Source: Pseudopedobacter sp037968815
GTDB lineage: Bacteria; Bacteroidota; Bacteroidia; Sphingobacteriales; Sphingobacteriaceae
Length of the DNA: 64,000 nt
NCBI GenBank assembly: GCA_037968815.1
Contig: JBBKWF010000008.1
Coordinates: 1 to 64,000 of the forward strand
Direction of reading: 5' to 3'
The notes beneath the pieces were generated by a model, which was not told the origin of the DNA, made no database searches, and saw only the letters and a list, made by a program, of their open reading frames with translations. Of the stretch, positions 9,092 through 16,441 are shown piece by piece. Position 1 is the first letter of the stretch; each line of letters opens with the position of its first letter. The translations under genes were made by a program, and so were the position numbers.

Positions 9092-9167
9092 TATACTATA
9101 TTTTTTATAGTTGCAAAACTAAGTATAGTAATCTATCTTTGCAATAACGGTCAAAAAGGATAGTATA
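9092..9167. promoter_or_regulatory. Interlocked divergent promoters and candidate HxlR operators
   Basis: Both strands carry a Bacteroidota promoter of the form TTG-N20-TAnnTTTG. Plus strand (regulator): TTG 9111-9113, TATCTTTG 9134-9141. Minus strand (nitroreductase): TTG 9144-9142, TAGTTTTG 9121-9114. The palindrome TTGCAA at 9111-9116 and 9139-9144 serves as -33 of one promoter and end of -7 of the other. The motif TATACTA appears inverted at 9092-9098 and 9161-9167, with further TATAGT copies at 9106-9111 and 9124-9129; these are the best candidate regulator sites. Confidence 0.7.
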
Positions 9168-9181
9168 AAATAATTCGAGAG

Positions 9182-9517
9182 ATGTATCAATTTAAAGGAA
9201 AGGAATACCCTTGTTGTGCGAGTTTAACAATGGGACTAATAGGAGGTAAGTGGAAGACAGTGATCTTATTCCATATGATAGATGGCGATTTACGCTATAA
9301 CGAGTTAAGGAAAGAAATGCCTACGGTTACTGAAAGGACATTAAGCTTGCAGTTAAAAACCTTAGAGGAAGACGGAATAATTAAAAGAACCGTTTACACA
9401 TCTAAACCACCTTTAAAAGTGGTATATTCTTTAACTGATTTTGGAAAAACGTTAATTCCTTTAATAAAATCTATTGCAGAATGGGGCGTTTTTGCTGTCG
9501 AAAACCATTCAGAGTAA
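9182..9517 (+). CDS. HxlR-family winged-helix transcriptional regulator
   Basis: A 111-aa MarR-like winged-helix repressor/activator of the HxlR family. The family start C-x(6-8)-GGKWKTxILxxLxxG is present (CCASLTMGLIGGKWKTVILF), followed by LRYNELRKEMPTVTERTLS (recognition helix) and the wing KPPLKVVYSLTDFGKTL. The Cys11-Cys12 pair at the N-terminus corresponds to the redox-active cysteine of regulators such as YodB/HypR, so thiol sensing is plausible (inference). Divergent from the nitroreductase, its probable target together with itself. Confidence 0.95.
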   Translation: MYQFKGKEYPCCASLTMGLIGGKWKTVILFHMIDGDLRYNELRKEMPTVTERTLSLQLKTLEEDGIIKRTVYTSKPPLKVVYSLTDFGKTLIPLIKSIAEWGVFAVENHSE

Positions 9518-9639
9518 TCGGCAATGTGGGCATCTGGGGTATTAGTTCTCTTTTTTAAGCGTTCTTCAAGCTCTACTTAAAATACCCCTAGGGTAATTCC
9601 TTTTATGCCACCACAGTCAATAGATAAAATTGTTTTCAT
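9518..9639 (-). pseudogene. Remnant of a patatin-like phospholipase gene (N-terminus only)
   Basis: On the minus strand an ATG at 9639 opens MKTILSIDCGGIKGITLGVF, then a TAA at 9579-9577, and the same frame continues VELEERLKKRTNTPDAHIADY up to the HxlR stop codon. This is the beginning of a patatin domain (normally ILSIDGGGIRGI...LEE.L....G.PDARIADYFD.IAGTSTGG). The oxyanion-hole glycine motif DGGG is changed to DCGG, a stop interrupts the frame and everything including the GTSTGG serine is missing. A decayed fragment, not a working gene. Confidence 0.7.
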
Positions 9640-9756
9640 TATTGTTAAATGTAACAATAAAAAGAAAATTAGATACCTTTTAGTGGAGGCGAATTGTTTT
9701 AAAGTGATAGTTCAATAATAAGTGCTTGTAGGGCAGTTAAGTAATCGACCCTGTTT

Positions 9757-10425
9757 TTAGACCTCTATTACAGATTTATTGGGGAGCTTTGGGGTAAGCT
9801 TTCTCTTCCAATAAAGAATGTAAGCAGTACCTATGACTGTTGGCGTAAGCCAAACTACTATTGTTCCGATATGCAGACCTGCAACTAAAAAGGCCGTTAT
9901 TGAAGCGATTAATGCGCCAACCATTCGTCCTAAATGACTGATTAGCCAAGCTTTCTTATGTTTTGTGAAAATTTTAAATGTTTGAAAATCTCTCCATGTC
10001 ATGAAAACACCAAAACCGCCAAAGAAAAGATACAAAATGCTATTGTCGGCTTTTTGAATCATCCCGATGAGCCCAAGTGTTAACATGATTATTGATGTTA
10101 GGAGCATGCTTCCGGATATTAACTGGTCTAACCAATCTGCTTTGCTTTTGATACTGCTTTTCAGCGTTAACGCTCTGTTGCCCGCCAGTATCAGGTAGAT
10201 GGTAAAAATTCCAATTAGAAATAAGAATAAGTTTTCGTGATTGGGCATTCTTGCGATTAGTAGTGAAAGTAAGGAACTGATGATCATTGAATAGGAAAAG
10301 ACTTTTCCAGCTCTTTTATGGTTAAAGCCTCCTTTTTTTACAAAAACGCTGATCATTCCCGTGATTAAACCAAGCCCTCCGAAAAATGCATGAATATAAA
10401 TTAGCGTGGTAATGGTTTGCTCCAT
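9757..10425 (-). CDS. DUF2306-like seven-helix membrane protein
   Basis: A 222-aa predicted inner-membrane protein with about six to seven helices and conserved IHAFFGGLGLITGMISVFVKKGG followed by HKRAGKVFSYSM, and later HLGRMVGALIASITAF. The His-rich cytosolic loops and HKRAGK pattern resemble DUF2306/DUF2231-type predicted membrane proteins that may bind heme, but no function is established. Two minus-strand hairpins lie upstream. It stands between the patatin remnant and a dispersed palindrome, in a poorly conserved region. Confidence 0.6.
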   Translation of the reverse strand: MEQTITTLIYIHAFFGGLGLITGMISVFVKKGGFNHKRAGKVFSYSMIISSLLSLLIARMPNHENLFLFLIGIFTIYLILAGNRALTLKSSIKSKADWLDQLISGSMLLTSIIMLTLGLIGMIQKADNSILYLFFGGFGVFMTWRDFQTFKIFTKHKKAWLISHLGRMVGALIASITAFLVAGLHIGTIVVWLTPTVIGTAYILYWKRKLTPKLPNKSVIEV

Positions 10426-10475
10426 AATTATTTCAATGATTTATTTTAAGAATAGTTCCGGTCACTTAGGCCGAA

Positions 10476-10496
10476 CACCGTATATTATTTACGGTG
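10476..10496. repeat. Small inverted repeat upstream of the DUF2306-like gene
   Basis: CACCGTA (10476-10482) and TACGGTG (10490-10496) form a 7-bp stem with a 7-base loop. It lies 50 bases upstream of the start codon on the minus strand and could be an operator or leader hairpin; nothing in the sequence decides between these. Confidence 0.35.
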
Positions 10497-10543
10497 ATTG
10501 TAATTTATAGAAAATTAAGGAATTTTTTCTAAAAGGTAAGTTT

Positions 10544-10574
10544 GAACATAGCGGATTTCAAATCCGCTATGTTC
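10544..10574. repeat. REP-like perfect palindrome
   Basis: GAACATAGCGGATTT (10544-10558) is followed after one base by its exact reverse complement (10560-10574), giving 15-bp arms. No T-run follows, so it is not a normal terminator. Dispersed palindromes with a GCGGATTT/AAATCCGC core are common in Bacteroidota intergenic DNA (known in general, not checked here). The AGCGGATTT core also occurs in the arms of the attC-like elements at 14.3 and 15.8 kb. Confidence 0.7.
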
Positions 10575-10697
10575 ACAAGTTCGAGATGCGCTAGGCTAGC
10601 ATTTAGAACAGCGGGTATGGTAATTCAACCAAACAGAAAATCGGAATGATTTTTTTAATAGTGCAATCACAATCAGTTTCTTATAGCTACGTTGTTT

Positions 10698-11861
10698 TTA
10701 ATGCTCTATTTGCTGTCGAATAAATTTATTAAAGTTGATTTCATTCACGTTTAATTTTTCTTTAAGTAGTGCGTAAAAGTCATCACTTTTATTACCAATA
10801 GTAAGGGCGTCTTTAATTCCTTGGATCCCTTCTTTTTTATAGATTTCACGAATGATAATTGCTCCAACAATGTATCTTAAATCCGTCATGTGTTTTTCAT
10901 TTGGAATGTCAAAGTCGGTCAGGTTATTTATGTTGGAATAATCATAGTTTGGAGTCGCTTTATGAAATAACTTTAATTCATTCAAGTGCCAATCAAATGG
11001 TTTTTCAGTACTTCCAGCAAAAAAAGTTGCTATTCCTTCATTTATCCAAAAGTGAGGGATGTTTTTTGCGACATTAAAAGCATATAAATGAACTACTTCG
11101 TGGGGGTAATACTCTGAATTATTGCCAGCATAGATTATATTATTACTAACTATTGCAACACCACCTGTTTGTTCAGTTCTGTACATTCTATCCATGTATT
11201 CATAGCCCCAAATTTCAGTTATTTCTCTTGATGTATTTGAAACAAAATAATCAAACTCTAAGGGGGTTGTTTCAAATTTTTTCGCAATTTGTTTACTCTC
11301 TGAATTCATCATTTTTGCTTTCTCAATATCAAATTTATGAAATGGATGAACGTAATAATTTATATTTCCGATTCTATGATGCTCTAAAATTTCTTTATGA
11401 TAAGTGGCACTATTTACGAGTAAAAACTTTCCATCAATTTTTTTTGCATAAACAGTAGGAATAACATCTAGATAAATTTCTCCATTACCATCAATATGAG
11501 AAAAAGCACTTTTTAAACAATAATAGCCACGCTCTACTTGGAAAACGCCAATTATTTTGCACTGCGTTTCATACGCTCTATTTTGTATTTCATCCAAGCC
11601 TAGTGCCCACAAATATTCGTCAGGAACAGTTGTGTTTTCAAAAGACCAAAAAGGAGATGTTGTATCTCCGGATTTTCCTGCTAGAAGATATTCTTTCCAA
11701 AGCTTAATAATCTGTTTTTCATTTTTATCATTTGCGTTTATGACTTGCTCCCCTATATAAAAAACCAGTTTCCTACTCAATGTATCTTGAGTATTGTTTT
11801 GGCTGAATGCTTTGAAGCTAACGAGTAGAAAGATAACCCCTGTGATGATAGCTTTTTTCAT
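10698..11861 (-). CDS. Secreted peptidase-MA-like zinc metallopeptidase
   Basis: A 387-aa exported protein: signal peptide ending VSFKAFS-Q, then a region without recognised domain, then a zinc-peptidase core with HEVVH (His254, Glu255, His258) and a third ligand Glu275 in HFWINEGIATFF. HExxH followed by a W.NEG motif is the gluzincin (peptidase MA/M1) arrangement, so all catalytic residues are present. Substrate unknown. It is the last gene of a minus-strand run with short gaps (32 and 12 bases) containing a membrane protein and lipoproteins, so the whole may be one surface-protein operon. Confidence 0.7.
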   Translation of the reverse strand: MKKAIITGVIFLLVSFKAFSQNNTQDTLSRKLVFYIGEQVINANDKNEKQIIKLWKEYLLAGKSGDTTSPFWSFENTTVPDEYLWALGLDEIQNRAYETQCKIIGVFQVERGYYCLKSAFSHIDGNGEIYLDVIPTVYAKKIDGKFLLVNSATYHKEILEHHRIGNINYYVHPFHKFDIEKAKMMNSESKQIAKKFETTPLEFDYFVSNTSREITEIWGYEYMDRMYRTEQTGGVAIVSNNIIYAGNNSEYYPHEVVHLYAFNVAKNIPHFWINEGIATFFAGSTEKPFDWHLNELKLFHKATPNYDYSNINNLTDFDIPNEKHMTDLRYIVGAIIIREIYKKEGIQGIKDALTIGNKSDDFYALLKEKLNVNEINFNKFIRQQIEH

Positions 11862-11893
11862 TTTATAGATTTTTAAGTTAAATTCTGTTCATT

Positions 11894-12235
11894 TTAAATA
11901 ATATCAATGACTTTCTCACATACATAATGGGAAACTCCTACAATCAATGCGATGATGATTAATATCAGAAAACGTATGACTACCTCATTTGAATTGGTTT
12001 TGAGCTTCTTTTTAAGATAGAAAATATCGATAAGAATAAAGAACGTAGCGATGATACATCCGATTACAAAACCCACATGATATAGCGCTAAATCATAAAG
12101 GATGTCTGTCAGTTTCCAAAAACCTGTAGGTTCCTCATCCCTTGGACCAAGAATAATCCTCATATAGCCAAAAGCCAACACAATTGAAATTGATGTCCAG
12201 ATTAGATAGTTAAGAATTTGCTTTAAGGTATTCAT
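11894..12235 (-). CDS. Small three-helix membrane protein, uncharacterised
   Basis: Not recognised. 113 aa with hydrophobic helices at about 8-28, 50-72 and 88-108 and a short basic loop KKKLKTNSNE between the second and third. It lies 12 bases downstream of a lipoprotein gene and 32 bases upstream of the metallopeptidase gene on the same strand, so it is probably co-transcribed with both. Confidence 0.65.
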   Translation of the reverse strand: MNTLKQILNYLIWTSISIVLAFGYMRIILGPRDEEPTGFWKLTDILYDLALYHVGFVIGCIIATFFILIDIFYLKKKLKTNSNEVVIRFLILIIIALIVGVSHYVCEKVIDII

Positions 12236-12247
12236 ATCACTTCTTGT

Positions 12248-13210
12248 CTATTCAGTTAATTCGGACTTTTGCGATTTTGTTAGCCATACATTATTGCTGT
12301 CATATTTGAAATAATCGGTTTTAGTGTAATTCCAAGTTTTAGATTCTCTCATATTTATCCCTTGAATTTTATAACGGACTTCAATTTTTTTATGGGCTTT
12401 ATCGGTAAATATGATAATTTCATTAAACGTTGTTTGAACTGTTGCTGTCTCTGGCATCGTGTGGCAAACCTCTAATTTTTTTAACACACTACTATCTTGA
12501 GAAAACCAACGTTTTAAAAAACCATAATGTGTATCAGAACATTGATACCCTAAATTTAATGCGGTTAAAATTTTACATTTTAAGTTGCTTCTATCTTCAT
12601 TGGCTTTCCCATCCCAAAAACAGTCATTTCCTATAAAAGAAGCGACATAGCCCAAAGCTACTTTTTCTTGATTGGTAATCGACTTACAAAACGACTCGTT
12701 GATAATCATGTCGTTATCCTTTTGATCTAGCAGTTTGTCATCCTTAACTGCTCTCCATAAAAATTTAACAGGTTTGTTTGTCGCTAAAATCAACTTACTA
12801 TCTATTATTCTTTCTCTTACATCAAATGTCTCCTCACAATCAATAATAATACTGTCCATTTTCCATTTAACTTCAATCAGGTCGCCGTATTTAAAAATGT
12901 ATTTCTCATTCGTTTCCAAATACCAATCATAGATTAAGTACAGCCCTTTTCCATTCTTTTTTCCGATTAACATTGCATAATCGAAATCATCTTCATAGCT
13001 TAAAAATTCTATCGTGTCTGTATAGGTTTGATTTAAGAATATAGATTCATTAGGCCTTAAATTAGTACTGAATGTTGCTTTAACACTATCTATCTCTGCA
13101 CTTTCAGTCATGTTGACTTTAGCTGTATGGTCTTCCTTTTTCACTTTGGAAGTACATGCCATTGAGCCAAGAGCTATAGTGAGTAATAAAACGCTTATAT
13201 TCTTTTTCAT
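12248..13210 (-). CDS. Uncharacterised lipoprotein
   Basis: Not recognised. A 320-aa protein with a type II signal peptide: MKKNISVLLLTIALGSMAC, lipid-attached Cys19, followed by a charged linker. The rest looks like a soluble periplasmic or surface domain with several cysteines (ESFCKS, GNDCFW, CSDTHYGF, EVCHTM), which could form disulfides. It overlaps nothing and lies between a two-TM protein and a three-TM protein in the same orientation, with 22- and 12-base gaps. Likely envelope located; no catalytic motif seen. Confidence 0.7.
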   Translation of the reverse strand: MKKNISVLLLTIALGSMACTSKVKKEDHTAKVNMTESAEIDSVKATFSTNLRPNESIFLNQTYTDTIEFLSYEDDFDYAMLIGKKNGKGLYLIYDWYLETNEKYIFKYGDLIEVKWKMDSIIIDCEETFDVRERIIDSKLILATNKPVKFLWRAVKDDKLLDQKDNDMIINESFCKSITNQEKVALGYVASFIGNDCFWDGKANEDRSNLKCKILTALNLGYQCSDTHYGFLKRWFSQDSSVLKKLEVCHTMPETATVQTTFNEIIIFTDKAHKKIEVRYKIQGINMRESKTWNYTKTDYFKYDSNNVWLTKSQKSELTE

Positions 13211-13232
13211 TTGCTCCTTTTTTGTACTGTTG

Positions 13233-13859
13233 TCAGTAGTCGCTACTCTTTATGGTTTGGCATTGATTAATTATAGTATCCGTTTTAATGATTTTACGGT
13301 CTTGATAATAACTAATCGTTCCCAAATAATTGAGACTGTCGTCTTTACAAAAGTTTAAATTGAACTCTGCAATGCGATACTTACTGTAATGTGTTATTTC
13401 TTCACTATTAAATCCGCCGGGATTTTCTTTGTTCTCTATAAAATGTGTGGTGCCTGCTTCCCCAAAAGGGACTAGAAGTGATGTGCCTGTATAGTATTGA
13501 TAGAAACGTAAACGGTAGGGTAGTTTCCTGTTTTTAGAGTTTTCAAGCGCTCCATTATGGTTTAGGTATTCGCTGTTTACTTTTTCAAGAACTAATTTAT
13601 TAATGACGCTATTTATTGAGTCTTTATTAGTAACGGGGTTTTTAACCAAATATAAATCTGGATATACTTTTGATTGTATAAGCTCCATTTTTGTAAAAAC
13701 CATAAGATCTATTAGGTATGCAAAACTAACTGCTACTATTACAGCTAATGCCCAGGTAACTCGTGTTTTCTTTTTAAAAGTCCATCTGCCTAATCTGAAT
13801 AGGTAATACAACCCAAAAATTAGAATTACTAAAAGCAGAAATATGAATAGGATGAACAT
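13233..13859 (-). CDS. Two-helix membrane-anchored protein, uncharacterised
   Basis: Not recognised. 208 aa with two N-terminal hydrophobic helices (about 1-22 and 33-53) and a roughly 150-residue soluble C-terminal domain, probably periplasmic. The start ATG at 13859 overlaps the TAA that would end the unshifted frame of the upstream gene (TAATG), showing translational coupling. This supports an operon running from the 14.3 kb gene to the metallopeptidase. Confidence 0.65.
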   Translation of the reverse strand: MFILFIFLLLVILIFGLYYLFRLGRWTFKKKTRVTWALAVIVAVSFAYLIDLMVFTKMELIQSKVYPDLYLVKNPVTNKDSINSVINKLVLEKVNSEYLNHNGALENSKNRKLPYRLRFYQYYTGTSLLVPFGEAGTTHFIENKENPGGFNSEEITHYSKYRIAEFNLNFCKDDSLNYLGTISYYQDRKIIKTDTIINQCQTIKSSDY

Positions 13860-14310
13860 TATGTGGCGTTTATTCTTTTCAAATTTGTATTCTTTTCATT
13901 CGATATTAATGTCAAGCTTATTTTATCAGCTTTATCAATTTCAAAATATTCGTTTATAGTTTAAAGTCGTCTTCTTCGTCAATTAAAATTTTTAATATTT
14001 CGGTATATTTTATTTTTCTATTAAGAAACTTAAGTCGGGAACAAAGTACTAAATGTTGTTCGGCAAATATGATTTTATTATAGGTTCTTCTAAAAAAATA
14101 TAAAGAAAGAAGTGTGAATGAAACTAAAGCGAAATTCAGTAATAGAATAATTTCTAAGCCTTCAATAAACCAGTTGAAAAAGAAAGTTGAGAAAATGATT
14201 AAAAATAGAAATGTCATTAAAAATAAGGTCAACAAAATATTGAGTACAGAACTTAATAGTTGAACTTTTCTATCCCCAAATTGTCTGCTTTCGTTTATTT
14301 GCAATTGCAT
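13859..14310 (-). pseudogene. Two-helix membrane protein gene with an apparent C-terminal frameshift
   Basis: The open frame 14310-13954 encodes 118 aa with two central hydrophobic helices (about 22-45 and 50-72) and a soluble tail ending DEEDDFKL. Directly after, in another frame, 31 further codons read NEYFEIDKADKISLTLISNE and on to a TAA that overlaps the next start codon (TAATG). Adding one A to the AAA of TTTAAACTATAAACG joins the two frames as ...DDFKTINEYF.... So the gene probably encoded about 150 aa and lost one base, or the base is a sequencing error. Function not recognised. Confidence 0.55.
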
Positions 14311-14320
14311 AGTTTTAATC

Positions 14321-14452
14321 TTGCATAACGACGGTTAAGGGTATAAGCTGTAGCGGATTATTTACACGTCTCCTTGCCTCAGCATTAAAGTAAGTGGAAA
14401 GCAAGTGCTTTACACTTCACCCGCTATAACTTAAGCCCTGTGTTAGTTGCCA
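14321..14452 (-). repeat. attC-like imperfect palindrome, element 2
   Basis: Left arm 14321-14356 (TTGCATAACGACGG, TTAAGG, then CTGTAGCGG) and right arm 14419-14452 (ACCCGCTATAAC, TTAAGCCC, then TGTTAGTTGCC) pair with bulges, enclosing about 60 bases. The outer ends carry an AAC / GTT pair as in integron recombination sites. The last codons and TAG stop of the thioredoxin gene (14424) are encoded inside the right arm, as often seen at gene-cassette ends. Same design as elements at 7.8 and 15.8 kb. Confidence 0.5.
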
Positions 14453-15146
14453 GGTGTTTCTTTAATCTTTTTTTTCTGCTTTTTATTATCCATCCGATTA
14501 GTATTGCCAACCAAAACAAAATCGTATAAGGAATAAACATAACTTGGAATAATATATAATCTTTAGTGAACAAGAATTCAGCCCAGAAAAACAAAATCCA
14601 ATTCTTATAGTGGTAATTCTCTTTAATATACGCTCCGGCACTTTTAGGAACTTCGACTATCTTTCCTTTCTGGTCAACTACAATGTATGAAGGAAAATGG
14701 CTGATATTGAATAGATCATGGAGATATTTATTTTTGTCAGTTAACACTTTGGAGTCTAGACCATAGAATTTCCAATTGCTGGCAGTTTTAGTAAGATACG
14801 GGGAATTAGGATTTTTCCAATATCTCGCCTCATCAATCGATATGCTGAAAATGGTTATTTCTTTTTCTCTGCCTTTCAAAATTGCATTGAATTGCCTCAT
14901 TTCTGTTAAGCATGGGGCACAACCCACAAACCAAAAGTCGATTATCGCAATGTGGCTTTTGAAAGTCAATTCTGCTTTATTCCCTAGGGTATCAACGAGA
15001 TAATTTAGTTCTAGTTTCTTATTGATATTTTGGTTTAGGTATCTTTCATCTATTTTCGTAGCTCCATAAAAAATAGTCGAAAAGAGTAATGTTATAGGTA
15101 GAAATAACAGAATCCAATAAATTACAAGCTGAGATACCTTTTTCAC
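14424..15146 (-). CDS. TlpA-like thioredoxin-fold protein with flanking membrane helices
   Basis: A 240-aa membrane-anchored thiol-disulfide protein. An N-terminal helix (about 8-28) leads to a periplasmic thioredoxin domain with WFVGCAPC (Cys75, Cys78) and the cis-Pro region SHFPSYIVVDQKGKIVEV; then a hydrophobic C-terminal segment (about 200-220) and basic tail, so both ends may be in the membrane. It probably reduces or forms disulfides in periplasmic proteins. Start is GTG (MKKVSQLV), since no ATG precedes the first helix. Its C-terminus LATNTGLKL is read from attC-like element 2. Confidence 0.8.
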   Translation of the reverse strand: MKKVSQLVIYWILLFLPITLLFSTIFYGATKIDERYLNQNINKKLELNYLVDTLGNKAELTFKSHIAIIDFWFVGCAPCLTEMRQFNAILKGREKEITIFSISIDEARYWKNPNSPYLTKTASNWKFYGLDSKVLTDKNKYLHDLFNISHFPSYIVVDQKGKIVEVPKSAGAYIKENYHYKNWILFFWAEFLFTKDYILFQVMFIPYTILFWLAILIGWIIKSRKKRLKKHLATNTGLKL

Positions 15147-15341
15147 TAAGTTCGGTTTTACTTTTTTTAATACTATGAATACTGTCTGATTTTTTACACA
15201 TGCACCTAATGATTTGCTTTTTTCTGCATAAATGGCATTGCTTGCAGACCAATGTAGTACCGTACTAAATTAAGTAAATAACTGATGAATTAACGTAAAC
15301 CACCGTCAGCCATTTTTGAACAAATTTGCTGTTACAGGTAG

Positions 15342-15800
15342 TTACTCTTTTTCTAATATAATGGAGTTTTTGTTTTGATTATAAAAAATAGTCAGTATTC
15401 TTCCCGAAATACTAAAGCTTTCCGCTTTTTCAATTTGGTGAAACATAATAGCCCATTGTGGTTCATTAATTTCGGTTGTTATTAAATTGCCGATATTAAT
15501 TTGATTTACATTTATGATTGAATACTCTCCACTAAATTGATTTGTCACCTTTATTCCAGACATAGTTCCTCTGGTCGAACTGGAATTGTTGAAGCTCACA
15601 GAAACATTTCCATTATTGAAGTCAGTCCATGTATTCGTAGAGTTCTTAGTAATAGAAGTTTTCAGAATAAGGTCATTATAGGAAACTACTTTCCATTTTC
15701 CATTCAGCTTATTAGCTAATTCGGTTTTCTCTTTTGTACAGCTCAAAAATGTTATAACTACGCAGATGAGAGAGATGATAAATGTCCTAATAGATTTCAT
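15342..15800 (-). CDS. Lipocalin-like lipoprotein
   Basis: A 152-aa lipoprotein: MKSIRTFIISLICVVITFLSC gives lipid-attached Cys21. The mature part begins ELANKLNGKWKVVSYND, the opening of the lipocalin-like beta-barrel proteins common in Bacteroidota (NGKW.V...), followed by beta-rich sequence. No function is known for these. I use the ATG at 15800; the frame stays open to 15920 but only the later start gives a signal peptide. Between its stop and the upstream end of the thioredoxin gene are about 195 bases with a TAGTAC/GTACTA palindrome and nothing else recognised. Confidence 0.65.
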   Translation of the reverse strand: MKSIRTFIISLICVVITFLSCTKEKTELANKLNGKWKVVSYNDLILKTSITKNSTNTWTDFNNGNVSVSFNNSSSTRGTMSGIKVTNQFSGEYSIINVNQINIGNLITTEINEPQWAIMFHQIEKAESFSISGRILTIFYNQNKNSIILEKE

Positions 15801-15828
15801 ATGGTTGAGTTTTGTCGAGTTGTAATTA

Positions 15829-15966
15829 CTGGTAACGGTTTGGCGCTTGGCGAAAAAGCGGATTTCGAAGCACAAAACTGTCTGCCAGCACTGAACTTGA
15901 TACGAAGTACAAAGCTTCATTTAAGCACTGAACCCGCTTTTTTGCCAAACGCCTGTTATAGGGCGT
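15829..15966 (-). repeat. attC-like imperfect palindrome, element 3
   Basis: Left arm 15831-15865 (GGTAACGGTTTGGCG, CTTGGCGAAAAAGCGGATT) and right arm 15931-15964 (AACCCGCTTTTTTGCCAAAC, GCCTGTTATAGGGC) form a bulged stem whose inner part is about 15 near-perfect pairs. About 65 bases lie between. The stop codon of the next minus-strand gene (TAA, 15958-15956) sits inside the outer GTTATAG box. An inverted copy of the outer box, GCCCTATAAC, lies at 16467-16476 on the other side of that gene, so the gene is framed like a cassette. Confidence 0.55.
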
Positions 15967-16441
15967 TTTTCTTCCGTCTGCCTGCATAAATTAGTATTAG
16001 AAGAGTTCCAACTCCCATTGTCAAGAATAACGAGCCACCGATATAGTTTGCTTTTGGATTGTCTTTATAGATTGTTTGTTCATTATTCCTTATCTCACGA
16101 ATTCCCAATGTATGTCCGTCAAAACTTGGTGTCACTGTTTGGTCAGCGTAAAAAGTATAAGTCTTACCAATTTCTATTTTGCTTTTAAGGTTGTTGTTGT
16201 CGGCTTGCTCTTTTGTCCCAAGATAAATGCCGTAAATCTTGTCGGTCTCAGAAATTCCAAAGTCAAGAGAGTATGCAAGTCCAGATTTACCACTTTGAAA
16301 TTCTTGAATTGTCAAGTTAGTAACTGTCCCATTAAACCTATATAAATTGTCAATGGTCTGCTGTCCTCGGTAGATTAGTAATAGTCCACCAAGAATACAA
16401 ACAATTGTTGTCAAAATTAATGTCGTTTTGTTCTGTTTCAA
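15956..16441 (-). CDS. Two-helix membrane protein, uncharacterised (cassette-like)
   Basis: Not recognised. 161 aa with an N-terminal helix (about 7-24), a beta-rich extracytoplasmic middle of about 100 residues, and a second helix near 135-153 followed by the basic tail AGRRKKNAL. The start codon is TTG (MKQNKTTL); the frame is closed by a stop 21 bases upstream and there is no early ATG, so TTG is forced. The gene is flanked by inverted copies of GTTATAGGGC (15955-15964 and 16467-16476). Confidence 0.6.
   Translation of the reverse strand: MKQNKTTLILTTIVCILGGLLLIYRGQQTIDNLYRFNGTVTNLTIQEFQSGKSGLAYSLDFGISETDKIYGIYLGTKEQADNNNLKSKIEIGKTYTFYADQTVTPSFDGHTLGIREIRNNEQTIYKDNPKANYIGGSLFLTMGVGTLLILIYAGRRKKNAL

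Noticed and set aside
15046..15252. 68-codon Cys-rich frame on the minus strand overlapping the start of the TlpA-like gene
   Set aside because: Overlaps a well-supported gene in another frame; no family resemblance or signal, though Cys pairs (KQCHLC) are eye-catching.
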